Assembly: GCA_900547475.1 (NCBI GenBank)
Contig: URGW01000020.1
Location: 1-63,846 of the forward strand
Direction of reading: 5' to 3'
DNA: 63,846 nt
Source: an uncultured Clostridium sp.
Lineage (GTDB): Bacteria > Bacillota > Clostridia > Clostridiales > Clostridiaceae
Part shown: positions 1 through 7,885 of the stretch, piece after piece
Layout of the letters: every line of letters starts with the position of its first letter
How positions within the stretch are numbered: position 1 is the stretch's first letter
The notes under the pieces: model-generated
Seen by the model: the letters and a program-made list of their open reading frames with translations, nothing else
Told to the model about the DNA's origin: nothing
Databases searched by the model: none
Made by a program: the position numbers and the translations under genes

Positions 1-183
1 TGATGGAGTAAAGTTGGCGTTAAGAAGTTTTTACTGTTTGAGCTAATAGCGAGTTTAAAAACTTTAGCCAATTTTACAGAATCAATTATATAAATTCTAG
101 GTGAAAATTTCACAGTTCTCGGAAAATAAATATTTCATTTTTTCGCTTCCAAGTGGTTCGCAATAGAATTCATATGTTCGTTG
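1..183. other. Non-coding DNA at the left edge with inverted repeats
   Basis: No credible reading frame. A 9-bp inverted repeat (AAGTTTTTA near 26-34, TAAAAACTT near 56-64) encloses about 20 bases, and a perfect palindrome GTGAAAATTTCAC lies at 101-113. The stretch is more structured than ordinary clostridial spacers. It could be the leader or spacer of a stable-RNA operon lying to the left, but I cannot identify it. Confidence 0.4.
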
Positions 184-213
184 AAAAAAGGAACGCTAAA
201 GCGCTCCTTTTTT
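184..213 (-). terminator. Rho-independent terminator of ppdK
   Basis: On the minus strand an A-run leads into GGAGCGCT, a two-base loop and AGCGTTCC, then a run of six T. It sits directly after the ppdK stop codon. The flanking A and T runs would let it work in both directions. Confidence 0.85.
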
Positions 214-214
214 A

Positions 215-2845
215 TTATCTTGGATTTTTTACTTGTGCTTGTGCTGCTGCAAGTCTTGCAACTGGTACTCTAAATGGTGAACAAGATACATAGTTTAATC
301 CAACATTATGGCAGAATTCAACTGATGATGGATCTCCACCATGTTCTCCACAAATACCTAACTTAATGTTTGGTCTTGTAGATCTACCCCTTTCTGCTGC
401 AATTTTAACTAATTGTCCCACACCTTTTTGATCAAGCTTAGCAAATGGATCTTGTTCATATATCTTTCTTTCATAATAGTCTGATAAGAATTTAGCAGCA
501 TCATCTCTTGAGAATCCAAATGTCATTTGAGTTAAATCATTTGTTCCAAAAGAGAAAAATTCAGCTTCTTTTGCTATCTCGTCAGCTGTTATAGCAGCTC
601 TAGGAATTTCAATCATTGTACCAACATGATAATTTAATTTAACTCCTTTTTCATCCATAACTTCTTCTGCTGTTCTAACAACTATATCTTTAACAAATTT
701 TAATTCTTTAACCTCTCCAACTAACGGAATCATAATTTCTGGAACTATATCATATCCTTTTGCAGTTTTAACTTCTATTGCAGCTTCTATTACTGCTCTA
801 GTTTGCATTTCTGCAATTTCTGGATAAGAAACAGCTAATCTACATCCTCTATGCCCCATCATTGGATTGAATTCATGTAAACTTTCAACTGTAGATTTTA
901 ATTCTTCAAAAGTTAAGCCCATAGTCTTTGAAAGTTCTTCTATCTCATCATCTGTATGAGGTAAGAACTCATGTAATGGTGGATCTAAAAATCTTATTGT
1001 CGCTGGCATTCCTTGAAGAGCCTCATAAATTCCAATAAAATCTTTTCTTTGCATTGGAAGTAATTTTTCAAGGGCTGCTCTTCTTTCCATTTCATTCTTA
1101 GCTACAATCATCTCTCTCACAGCCATTATTCTATCCTCTTCAAAGAACATATGCTCTGTTCTACAAAGCCCTATACCTTCTGCTCCAAATTCAACACCTT
1201 GTTTTGTATCTCTTGGATTATCAGCATTAGTTCTAACATTAAGTTTTCTTATTTCATCTGCCCATCCCATAAATGTTGCAAAATGACCTGAAATCTCCGG
1301 AGTAACAGTCTTAATTGCTTCTCCATATACACTTCCTGTAGAGCCATCTATTGAAATATAATCATTAGCTGTATAAACTTTACCATTTGCCTCTAATGTT
1401 TTTTCTTCTTCATTAACCTTTAAATCTCCACATCCAGCTACACAGCAAGTACCCATTCCTCTTGCTACAACTGCAGCATGTGATGTCATTCCTCCCCTAA
1501 CTGTTAATATACCTTCAGCAGCTATCATACCTTCAATATCTTCTGGAGAAGTCTCAAGTCTTACTAAAACAACCTTTTCACCTTTTTCAGCTCTTTCCTT
1601 CGCTTCTTCTGCAGTAAATGCAACTTTACCACAAGCAGCTCCTGGAGATGCTGGAAGTCCCTTAGCTATGACAATAGCCTTTTTCATTTCTGTTAAATCA
1701 AATGTTGGGTGTAATAAAGAATCTAATTGCTTAGGTTCAACCTTAAGAATTGCTTCTTCTTTAGTCAACATACCTTCTTCAACTAAATCAACAGCAATTT
1801 TTAAAGCTGCTTGAGCTGTTCTCTTACCATTTCTTGTTTGTAAGAAATATAATTTACCTTCTTCAATAGTAAATTCCATATCTTGCATGTCCCTATAGTG
1901 GTTTTCAAGAGTATTAACTATATCTATAAATTGTTTATATATAGCTGGATTTTGTTCTTCTAATTTAGCTATTGGAAGTGGTGTTCTAATACCAGCAACA
2001 ACATCTTCTCCTTGTGCATTCATTAAATATTCACCATAAATTTCTTTCTCTCCAGTTGCGGCATTTCTTGAGAATGCAACACCTGTTCCTGAAGTATTTC
2101 CTTTATTACCAAATACCATTTCTTGAACATTAACAGCTGTTCCCCATTCTCCTGGAATATCGTTTAATCTTCTATAAACTATAGCTCTTGGATTATCCCA
2201 TGATCTAAATACCGCTGTAATAGCTTCAGTTAATTGTGCTGTTGGATTTTGTGGGAACTCTTCACCCTTTTCTTTCTTGTATAATTCCTTATATCTTACA
2301 ACTAATTCCTTTAAGTCATTCTCATCTAAATCAGTGTCATATTTAACACCCTTTGCTTCCTTTGCTTCATCTATTAAATTTTCAAATAATCTCTTCTCTA
2401 TTCCCATAACAACATCAGAGAACATTTGAATAAATCTTCTATATGAATCATAAGCAAATCTTGGATTTCCTGTTGCTACTGCAACAGCTTCTACTGCAAC
2501 ATCATTTAAACCAAGATTCAATATTGTATCCATCATACCCGGCATTGAAACTCTTGCCCCAGATCTTACAGAAACTAATAATGGGTTTGTGTTGCTTCCA
2601 AATTCTTTTCCTGTTATTCTTTCTAATTCTTTAATGTTTGCATGTATTTCTTCTACAACTGAATTTGTAATTTGTTTTCCATCCTCATAATATTTGTTAC
2701 AAGCTTCAGTTGTAACTACAAATCCTTGAGGAACAGGAATTCCTATTCTAGTCATTTCTGCTAAATTTGCTCCTTTACCTCCAAGAAGGTTTCTCATTGA
2801 CCCATCGCCTTCACTAAAAAGGTAAACATACTTTTTCTTCTCCAT
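215..2845 (-). CDS. ppdK: Pyruvate, phosphate dikinase
   Basis: Interconverts pyruvate, ATP and phosphate with PEP, AMP and pyrophosphate in the cytoplasm. In clostridia it works at the PEP/pyruvate node. The 876-residue length matches the family. An N-terminal nucleotide-binding domain (GGKGANLAEM near residue 20) is followed by the swivelling phosphohistidine domain (GGMTSHAAVVARGMG, catalytic His near residue 455) and a C-terminal PEP-binding TIM barrel (GTNDLTQ, and CGEHGGDP with the catalytic Cys). The start was moved eight codons in from an upstream ATG to MEKKKYVYLF because CGGAGGAG lies 7 bases before it. It follows a CBS/HTH regulator gene that probably controls it. Confidence 0.97.
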   Translation of the reverse strand: MEKKKYVYLFSEGDGSMRNLLGGKGANLAEMTRIGIPVPQGFVVTTEACNKYYEDGKQITNSVVEEIHANIKELERITGKEFGSNTNPLLVSVRSGARVSMPGMMDTILNLGLNDVAVEAVAVATGNPRFAYDSYRRFIQMFSDVVMGIEKRLFENLIDEAKEAKGVKYDTDLDENDLKELVVRYKELYKKEKGEEFPQNPTAQLTEAITAVFRSWDNPRAIVYRRLNDIPGEWGTAVNVQEMVFGNKGNTSGTGVAFSRNAATGEKEIYGEYLMNAQGEDVVAGIRTPLPIAKLEEQNPAIYKQFIDIVNTLENHYRDMQDMEFTIEEGKLYFLQTRNGKRTAQAALKIAVDLVEEGMLTKEEAILKVEPKQLDSLLHPTFDLTEMKKAIVIAKGLPASPGAACGKVAFTAEEAKERAEKGEKVVLVRLETSPEDIEGMIAAEGILTVRGGMTSHAAVVARGMGTCCVAGCGDLKVNEEEKTLEANGKVYTANDYISIDGSTGSVYGEAIKTVTPEISGHFATFMGWADEIRKLNVRTNADNPRDTKQGVEFGAEGIGLCRTEHMFFEEDRIMAVREMIVAKNEMERRAALEKLLPMQRKDFIGIYEALQGMPATIRFLDPPLHEFLPHTDDEIEELSKTMGLTFEELKSTVESLHEFNPMMGHRGCRLAVSYPEIAEMQTRAVIEAAIEVKTAKGYDIVPEIMIPLVGEVKELKFVKDIVVRTAEEVMDEKGVKLNYHVGTMIEIPRAAITADEIAKEAEFFSFGTNDLTQMTFGFSRDDAAKFLSDYYERKIYEQDPFAKLDQKGVGQLVKIAAERGRSTRPNIKLGICGEHGGDPSSVEFCHNVGLNYVSCSPFRVPVARLAAAQAQVKNPR

Positions 2846-2900
2846 CTCAATACTCCTCCGTTCATACAATAATATATACTAACAAGACTCTGTCTCGTAG

Positions 2901-2927
2901 CTACCCTAGTTACCCTTTAAATTACCC
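2901..2927 (-). repeat. Three closely spaced GGGTAA/G repeats between regulator and ppdK
   Basis: On the minus strand GGGTAA, GGGTAA and GGGTAG occur at spacings of 12 and 9 bases (plus-strand TTACCC at 2922, TTACCC at 2910, CTACCC at 2901). They lie between the CBS/HTH gene stop and the ppdK ribosome binding site. Function unknown; a binding site or a chance repeat are both possible. Confidence 0.3.
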
Positions 2928-3566
2928 TTAATTTGTTTCTCCAAGATTAACAAATAGTTTTGTTATGTTAGTCTTAGAAATCTTGCCAACTATCTTTAAA
3001 TTAACTTTTCTATTGTCTGATTCGCAGGATTTTTCTACTATCGGTATACTATCAATTTCATGTTCTATTATTTTTTTAGCTAGTGAATAAGCACTATCCT
3101 CTGGATATCCATAAATTATATTAGGCATTCTCGTCATGATAACTCCAACTGGAACTCTATGTATGTCTGTTCCTCCAATTGCTATCTTAAGAAAATCCTT
3201 TCTTGATGCTGCACCAACTAAATTCCCATTGTTTTCAACAAACAGTGTTCCTACATCATGTAAAAATAAATGAACAATTGCATCATATACAGTAGTATCA
3301 TCGTTAACGGTTACAGGCTTAGACATAATATCACCAACCTTTATTTTAGATAAATTCTCCAAAATTTCCCCGTCAATATTTTTCCCTAAATACACATAAC
3401 CTACCTTAGGTCTAGCATCTAAAGTACCAGTCATTGTAAGTATTGCTAGGTCTGCTCTTAAAGCAGCTCTTGTAACTCCAAGTTTTTCTGCTATTGCTTC
3501 ACTTGTAATTGGCTGCTCATCTTTAACTATCTTAATTATTGCCTCTTGTCTTTTTGTAAACTTCAA
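2928..3566 (-). CDS. HTH/CBS-domain transcriptional regulator (CcpN/YqzB-like)
   Basis: The N-terminal 60 residues form a winged helix-turn-helix (TSEAIAEKLGVTRAALRADLAIL). Two CBS domains follow (about residues 75-130 and 140-205; VGDIMSKPVTV, VGVIMTRMPNI), which in this family bind adenine nucleotides. The architecture and size (212 aa) match CcpN/YqzB, the Bacillus repressor of gluconeogenic genes. Its position directly upstream of ppdK fits control of PEP/pyruvate flux, which is an inference. The ATG follows AGAGGGATAGC. An inverted pair of operator-like sequences lies upstream. Confidence 0.9.
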   Translation of the reverse strand: MKFTKRQEAIIKIVKDEQPITSEAIAEKLGVTRAALRADLAILTMTGTLDARPKVGYVYLGKNIDGEILENLSKIKVGDIMSKPVTVNDDTTVYDAIVHLFLHDVGTLFVENNGNLVGAASRKDFLKIAIGGTDIHRVPVGVIMTRMPNIIYGYPEDSAYSLAKKIIEHEIDSIPIVEKSCESDNRKVNLKIVGKISKTNITKLFVNLGETN

Positions 3567-3591
3567 TGCTATCCCTCTTTTCGACTATTTA

Positions 3592-3706
3592 AGGAATATT
3601 CAGACAATTATGAATGTTTTTTATTTACAGTATAATTATAACATTTTCTCATTTTTTGACTATGCTTAATTTTCTGAAAAATCGCTCATATTACCTGAAT
3701 ATTCCT
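3592..3706. promoter_or_regulatory. Inverted pair of 12-bp sites upstream of the CBS/HTH regulator
   Basis: AGGAATATTCAG at 3592-3603 and its exact reverse complement CTGAATATTCCT at 3695-3706 lie 91 bases apart. Each contains the palindrome GAATATTC. They flank a possible promoter (TATAAT on the minus strand near 3640) for the regulator gene. This is the expected arrangement for a looping or autoregulatory operator pair; the binding protein is inferred, not shown. Confidence 0.5.
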
Positions 3707-3752
3707 GTTGTCCCTTTTTTTCTAAACTATATCGTTGTTTTTCTTTAATTTT

Positions 3753-4349
3753 CTAATTTTTCCCATCATCATCATCAAATTTTACAGTATAAGTAAAAGT
3801 ATTATTTTCATTTTCCTCTTTTTCTTTAAGTTTATTTGGTATTTTTATTCCATCTAAATTTACATCTTGAACTTTTTCCTTAACCTTATCTGCAAAATCA
3901 TTAGCTTTATCTTTTGCTTCATTAACAGCAGCTGATATATATTTATTGACAACCTCTACTGTACCATCTGCTTTTGTTATTTCTATTGTAACTTGAGTTA
4001 CTACAGCTGCTACTACAACAAATGCTAATATAGGTGGAATTATTATAGCTATAACACCTGCCGCTATTCCAGCATTAACAGGAACATCAACTATCTTCTT
4101 ACCATCTTTAGTTATTTTAACTCTAGTAACATTCCCTTTATTTATTAAATCTTTTAACCACACCTTGAACTCATCAATAGTTTCAGATTGCTTATTTTCA
4201 TTTACGTTATTATATTTTGATTTTTCTTCAATTAATATAATTGCATTTAAGACATCTCCGTTTACTTCTTCTAATGCCTGTTTTGCTTCTGCATAACTTA
4301 CTCCAGTTCTTTCTCTTACTAGATCAACCTTTTCCAATGTAATATCCAT
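3753..4349 (-). CDS. DUF4342 domain protein with N-terminal UBA/TS-N-like helix bundle
   Basis: The first 45 residues (LEKVDLVRERTGVSYAEAKQALEE) look like the three-helix UBA/EF-Ts N-terminal fold. A DUF4342 region follows (about 58-140), including a hydrophobic segment (PVNAGIAAGVIAIIIPPILA) that is probably a membrane helix. The C-terminal tail is charged and acidic, ending DDDDGKN. Function unknown. It lies 7 bases downstream of recO's stop codon on the same strand and has its own RBS (AAGGAG), so it is probably the last gene of the era-recO transcript. Confidence 0.8.
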   Translation of the reverse strand: MDITLEKVDLVRERTGVSYAEAKQALEEVNGDVLNAIILIEEKSKYNNVNENKQSETIDEFKVWLKDLINKGNVTRVKITKDGKKIVDVPVNAGIAAGVIAIIIPPILAFVVVAAVVTQVTIEITKADGTVEVVNKYISAAVNEAKDKANDFADKVKEKVQDVNLDGIKIPNKLKEKEENENNTFTYTVKFDDDDGKN

Positions 4350-4356
4350 ATCTTCT

Positions 4357-5106
4357 CTACTCCTTTATATAATTTAACATTTCTAAACTTTTGGGCTTTC
4401 TTGAATAATTTGAGTTTATTATAAATGTTGTTACCTTTTCTATTTGCTTTTTAATATCTTTATTTACATTCAATCTATAAATTTTATCCATTGGTGTATT
4501 ATTTAAAAATCTTAAAGCATTATATCCTGCTCTAGAAATATAAAGTCCATGTTCCTTATTACACTCTACACATACACCACCGAAGTGTGACAATGAAATA
4601 TAATCACTTGTTCCTATTGATTTTTTACAAATACAACATTTATCAAACTCTAAACCATATCCTGTTGCATTTAACAACCTCAATTCAAAAGCTCTTATTA
4701 ATAACTCATAATCCATAGCATCTGTATTTAACAAGTATAAACAAGTTATAAAATCCCTAAACAATGTCTTATTTACCTCAGCATCTTGTACACATATATC
4801 TATTAATTCACAAACATATGAAGAATACGTAAGTTTATCTAAGTTATTTAATAATCCTTGAAAAGAGTTTATAATTTTTCCTTCTTGAAGGTTATATAAA
4901 TTCCTACCTTTAAAAAAAATATATTCTCCAAAGCATAAGGGTAAAGTCAAGCTTAAATTTTTACTTTTACTCTTCTTTGCCCCTTTAGCTATAAAAGTTA
5001 TTTTTCCTAATTCTTCACAATAAGCCCATATGAGTTTGTCATTTTCTTTATAATCTATAGCCTTAATTATTATAGCTTTAGTCTTCTCAATAGACAGAAT
5101 ACTCAA
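4357..5106 (-). CDS. recO: DNA repair protein RecO
   Basis: RecO loads RecA at gaps together with RecF/RecR. The 249 residues match the family: an N-terminal OB fold (TKAIIIKAIDYKENDKLIWAY) and a C-terminal helical domain carrying a zinc knuckle CCICKK...CVEC near residues 157-180. The start is unusual. The only start-like codon at the expected place is TTG at 5106, yet AGGAG directly abuts it with no spacer. ATT or CTG, two or three codons further in, would be better spaced. Seven bases separate it from era, so translation may be coupled. Confidence 0.93.
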   Translation of the reverse strand: MSILSIEKTKAIIIKAIDYKENDKLIWAYCEELGKITFIAKGAKKSKSKNLSLTLPLCFGEYIFFKGRNLYNLQEGKIINSFQGLLNNLDKLTYSSYVCELIDICVQDAEVNKTLFRDFITCLYLLNTDAMDYELLIRAFELRLLNATGYGLEFDKCCICKKSIGTSDYISLSHFGGVCVECNKEHGLYISRAGYNALRFLNNTPMDKIYRLNVNKDIKKQIEKVTTFIINSNYSRKPKSLEMLNYIKE

Positions 5107-5113
5107 CTCCTAT

Positions 5114-6004
5114 CTACTTGGTCTTTTTATATCCTAATTCCTTAAGTAAAAGTCCATTATCTCTCCATTCTTTCCTTACTTTTACCCATATCTTTAAATT
5201 AACTTTAGCTTTTAAAAACCTTTCTATTTCGTATCTTGCAGTCTCTCCAATTTTCTTTAAAGATGCTCCATTCTTTCCAATTATTATTCCCTTATGTGAG
5301 TCCTTTTCACATATTAAATCTACTTCAATATGATATGTTCCATTTTCTTTTTGTTTCATTTGAATAATATCAACAGCTATTCCATGAGGAATCTCATCTC
5401 TTAAATTCTTTAATGTTTTTTCTCTTACTATCTCTGCAACAATAAATCTTTCATTAACATCTGTAATCATGTCTTCTGGATAATATTGTGGCCCCTCTGG
5501 CATTTTTTCTACCATTAGTTTTACAAGAGTATCTACATTTTTCCCTTTTAATGCTGATATTGGTACTATTTCAGCAAAATCATATTCCTTCGAATACATA
5601 GCAAGTGTTTTAGCTACCTTCTCATGACTATTTTCATCAACTTTATTAACAACCAAGAATACTGGTGCTTTTTGTTGTTTTAATGCTTCTAATATAAACT
5701 TATCTCCTCTTCCAATTTCATCACAAGGATTAATTATAAATACAACTAAATCTACTTCTTTTATAGAGCTAGTTGCTGCATTAACCATATAATCTCCTAA
5801 TTTATTCTTTGGTTTATGTATTCCTGGAGTATCCACAAACACTAATTGATAATCCTCTCCAGTTAATATTGTTTGTATGTTATTTCTTGTAGTTTGTGGT
5901 TTATTTGAAACTATTGATAATTTTTCTCCCATTATCTGATTAGTTAATGTTGATTTCCCTACATTTGGTCTTCCTACTATTGTTACAAATCCTGATTTAT
6001 ACAT
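5114..6004 (-). CDS. era: GTPase Era
   Basis: Ribosome-associated GTPase that binds the 3' end of 16S rRNA during 30S assembly. The 296-aa product has the G1 motif GRPNVGKST (residues 11-19), G3 DTPGIH, G4 NKVD, and a C-terminal KH domain with GKNGASLKKIG near residue 245. The ATG follows AGGAGG at good spacing. It lies between cdd and recO, the usual Firmicute order. Confidence 0.98.
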   Translation of the reverse strand: MYKSGFVTIVGRPNVGKSTLTNQIMGEKLSIVSNKPQTTRNNIQTILTGEDYQLVFVDTPGIHKPKNKLGDYMVNAATSSIKEVDLVVFIINPCDEIGRGDKFILEALKQQKAPVFLVVNKVDENSHEKVAKTLAMYSKEYDFAEIVPISALKGKNVDTLVKLMVEKMPEGPQYYPEDMITDVNERFIVAEIVREKTLKNLRDEIPHGIAVDIIQMKQKENGTYHIEVDLICEKDSHKGIIIGKNGASLKKIGETARYEIERFLKAKVNLKIWVKVRKEWRDNGLLLKELGYKKTK

Positions 6005-6013
6005 ATTAGCCTC

Positions 6014-6415
6014 CTAGCCTTTTAAGTCTTTTTTTGAAAAAACACCTGGTAATATTTCTTCAAAAGTTTTTACTATATAGTCATTTTCATTTTTTATTAT
6101 TATCACTGGAACTTTTTCATCTGCTATAAACTCTGCAATTACTTGCCTACATATTCCACATGGATAAGTATATGCACTAGTATCTCCAACAACAGCTACA
6201 GCCTTTATCTCTCTATTTCCTTCATGTACCCCTTTAAAAATAGCTGTTCTTTCTGCACAATTAGTTGCTCCAAAAGATGCATTTTCTACATTAGATCCTG
6301 TATATATTTTTCCATCTTCAAATAATATAGCAGCTCCAACTTTAAAATTAGAATATGGACAATAAGCCTTTTCCCTTGCTTCTAAAGCATTTTTTATTAA
6401 TTTTTTGTATTCCAT
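6014..6415 (-). CDS. cdd: Cytidine deaminase
   Basis: Deaminates cytidine and deoxycytidine to uridine and deoxyuridine in pyrimidine salvage. The small tetrameric, zinc-dependent form is recognised by the catalytic CAERTA (about residue 53) and the zinc ligands PCGICRQ (about residue 86). The N-terminal YCPYSNFKVGAA is also typical. The start is MEYKKLIKN: an upstream in-frame ATG overlaps the GGAGG that serves this inner ATG 8 bases away. 133 aa. Confidence 0.97.
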   Translation of the reverse strand: MEYKKLIKNALEAREKAYCPYSNFKVGAAILFEDGKIYTGSNVENASFGATNCAERTAIFKGVHEGNREIKAVAVVGDTSAYTYPCGICRQVIAEFIADEKVPVIIIKNENDYIVKTFEEILPGVFSKKDLKG

Positions 6416-6543
6416 TCTTAATTCCTCCATCTAAATAGTATATCACATATAAATAAAATTCTAAATATTGATTTAATTTATATTATTAATCTCAACCTAT
6501 TTATTAAATACACTTTTACTTAATTTTATATTATTACTTAATC

Positions 6544-7245
6544 TTATAATTTAAATATAGTAAATATTAATAGAGTTAATAATATTCCTAATATTCCTCC
6601 TACTATAACTTCAAATACAGTATGAACTTCTGAATCAACTCTACTTTGAGCAGTAATAAAAGCCATTAAATAAGCTAATATGATGCAAATAGGCTCTTCA
6701 GTTATTAATGCTATAGCTGTAGAAATAGAAAATGCTAATGCACTATGCCCACTAGGCATACCACCTTTCAAGGGTGTTCCTTCACCAAAAATAGCTTTTA
6801 TTATAACAACAGCAAAAATAACTATAACTAATGCTATTAATATCATATATGGTTCTGAATGTTTTATTTTATAAACTACCTCAAATGAAAAGTTAGAAAG
6901 TTTATCCCAAAATACAATATATCCTACTAATATTGCATTTATTGCTGTTACAAGTACTGCCCCCGCTGCTGTATTTTTAGCTATCTTTGCTAAGGGATGA
7001 TAATAATTAGTATTTAAATCTACTGCTGCTTCTACGGCTGTATTAACTAATTCAGCACTAATTACCATGGTAATTGTTATTGCTAGCGCTAGAAATTCAG
7101 CCTTTGATACATTAAAGAAAAAACAAGCAATCAGAACCCCCATAGATGCTAATATGTGAATTTTCATATTCCTTTGAGTTCTTACAGCATCAACTACACC
7201 ATTAATTGCATGATTAAAGCTCTCTAATAATTTTTTCATCTCCAT
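6544..7245 (-). CDS. Diacylglycerol/undecaprenol kinase fused to a PAP2 phosphatase
   Basis: Residues 1-115 are a DgkA-type membrane kinase (NAINGVVDAVRTQRNMKIH, then SAELVNTAVEAAVD with the catalytic Glu). Residues about 125-233 form a PAP2 phosphatase-like domain with the KGGMPSGHSA motif and a distal SRVDSEVHT. Six or more membrane helices are apparent. In Gram-positives such kinases act on undecaprenol, so kinase and lipid phosphatase in one chain suggest recycling of the undecaprenyl carrier. The last PAP2 motif has His in SEVHT but no clear Arg-His-Asp triad, so activity of that half is uncertain. Confidence 0.92.
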   Translation of the reverse strand: MEMKKLLESFNHAINGVVDAVRTQRNMKIHILASMGVLIACFFFNVSKAEFLALAITITMVISAELVNTAVEAAVDLNTNYYHPLAKIAKNTAAGAVLVTAINAILVGYIVFWDKLSNFSFEVVYKIKHSEPYMILIALVIVIFAVVIIKAIFGEGTPLKGGMPSGHSALAFSISTAIALITEEPICIILAYLMAFITAQSRVDSEVHTVFEVIVGGILGILLTLLIFTIFKL

Positions 7246-7267
7246 AAATTACTCCCCCACCCTACTC

Positions 7268-7768
7268 TTATCTAGTTATATTTAAATCACCCAATATTTC
7301 CTCTTCTCTTTTTCTCATAATTTTCTTTTCTTCACTTTCCATATGATCATATCCTAATAAATGAAGAATAGAATGAACTACTAAGTAGCACATCTCTCTA
7401 TTAAAGGAATGATTATATTCTATGCTTTGCTCTTTTGTTCTTTCTAAAGATAAAACCATATCACCTAATACTAGCTCTTCACCATCTAAATATATTTCAT
7501 TAAATTTAGTTCCTTTATAAACCTCCTTAAAAACTTTACCTTTAGGATAATCTAACATAGGAAATGATAATACATCAGTAGCTTTATCTATTCCTCTAGT
7601 TTCTCTATTTATATTTCTTATTTCTTCATTATCTACAAATAAAAGTGATATTTGATAAGGAATATTTACCTCTTCAGCCTTTAAAGCCTTTTCACAAACT
7701 TCATTTATAATATTAATAAGTTCCTCATTCACTTCTATTTTATTTTGTCTATTATCAGTATATAACAT
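7268..7768 (-). CDS. ybeY: Endoribonuclease YbeY (16S rRNA maturation)
   Basis: Metal-dependent single-strand endoribonuclease for 16S 3'-end processing and ribosome quality control. The zinc motif HSILHLLGYDH (three His) lies near residue 128, preceded by RGIDKATDVLSFP. The start is MLYTDNRQNK; an upstream in-frame ATG merely overlaps its RBS AAAGGAG. 166 aa, normal length. Conserved partner of pgpH and dgkA in clostridia. Confidence 0.97.
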   Translation of the reverse strand: MLYTDNRQNKIEVNEELINIINEVCEKALKAEEVNIPYQISLLFVDNEEIRNINRETRGIDKATDVLSFPMLDYPKGKVFKEVYKGTKFNEIYLDGEELVLGDMVLSLERTKEQSIEYNHSFNREMCYLVVHSILHLLGYDHMESEEKKIMRKREEEILGDLNITR

Positions 7769-7861
7769 AATTTCTCCTTTCATTTTTTCATAATTTAAAT
7801 TATGTATATTTTAAATTAACCTTTATTAGCTATAATGCTTTTTAACTTAGTAATTTAGAAT

Positions 7862-7882
7862 AAAAAAGGAGGTACCCCTCCC
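7862..7882 (-). terminator. Hairpin immediately after pgpH
   Basis: On the minus strand GGAGG, a GGTA loop and CCTCC are followed by TTTTTT, four bases after the pgpH stop. Because ybeY lies downstream on the same strand, it may only attenuate read-through. Confidence 0.7.
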
Positions 7883-7885
7883 ATT

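Noticed and set aside
2443..2634. Plus-strand frame opposite ppdK
   Set aside because: Leu-rich antisense shadow, no RBS.
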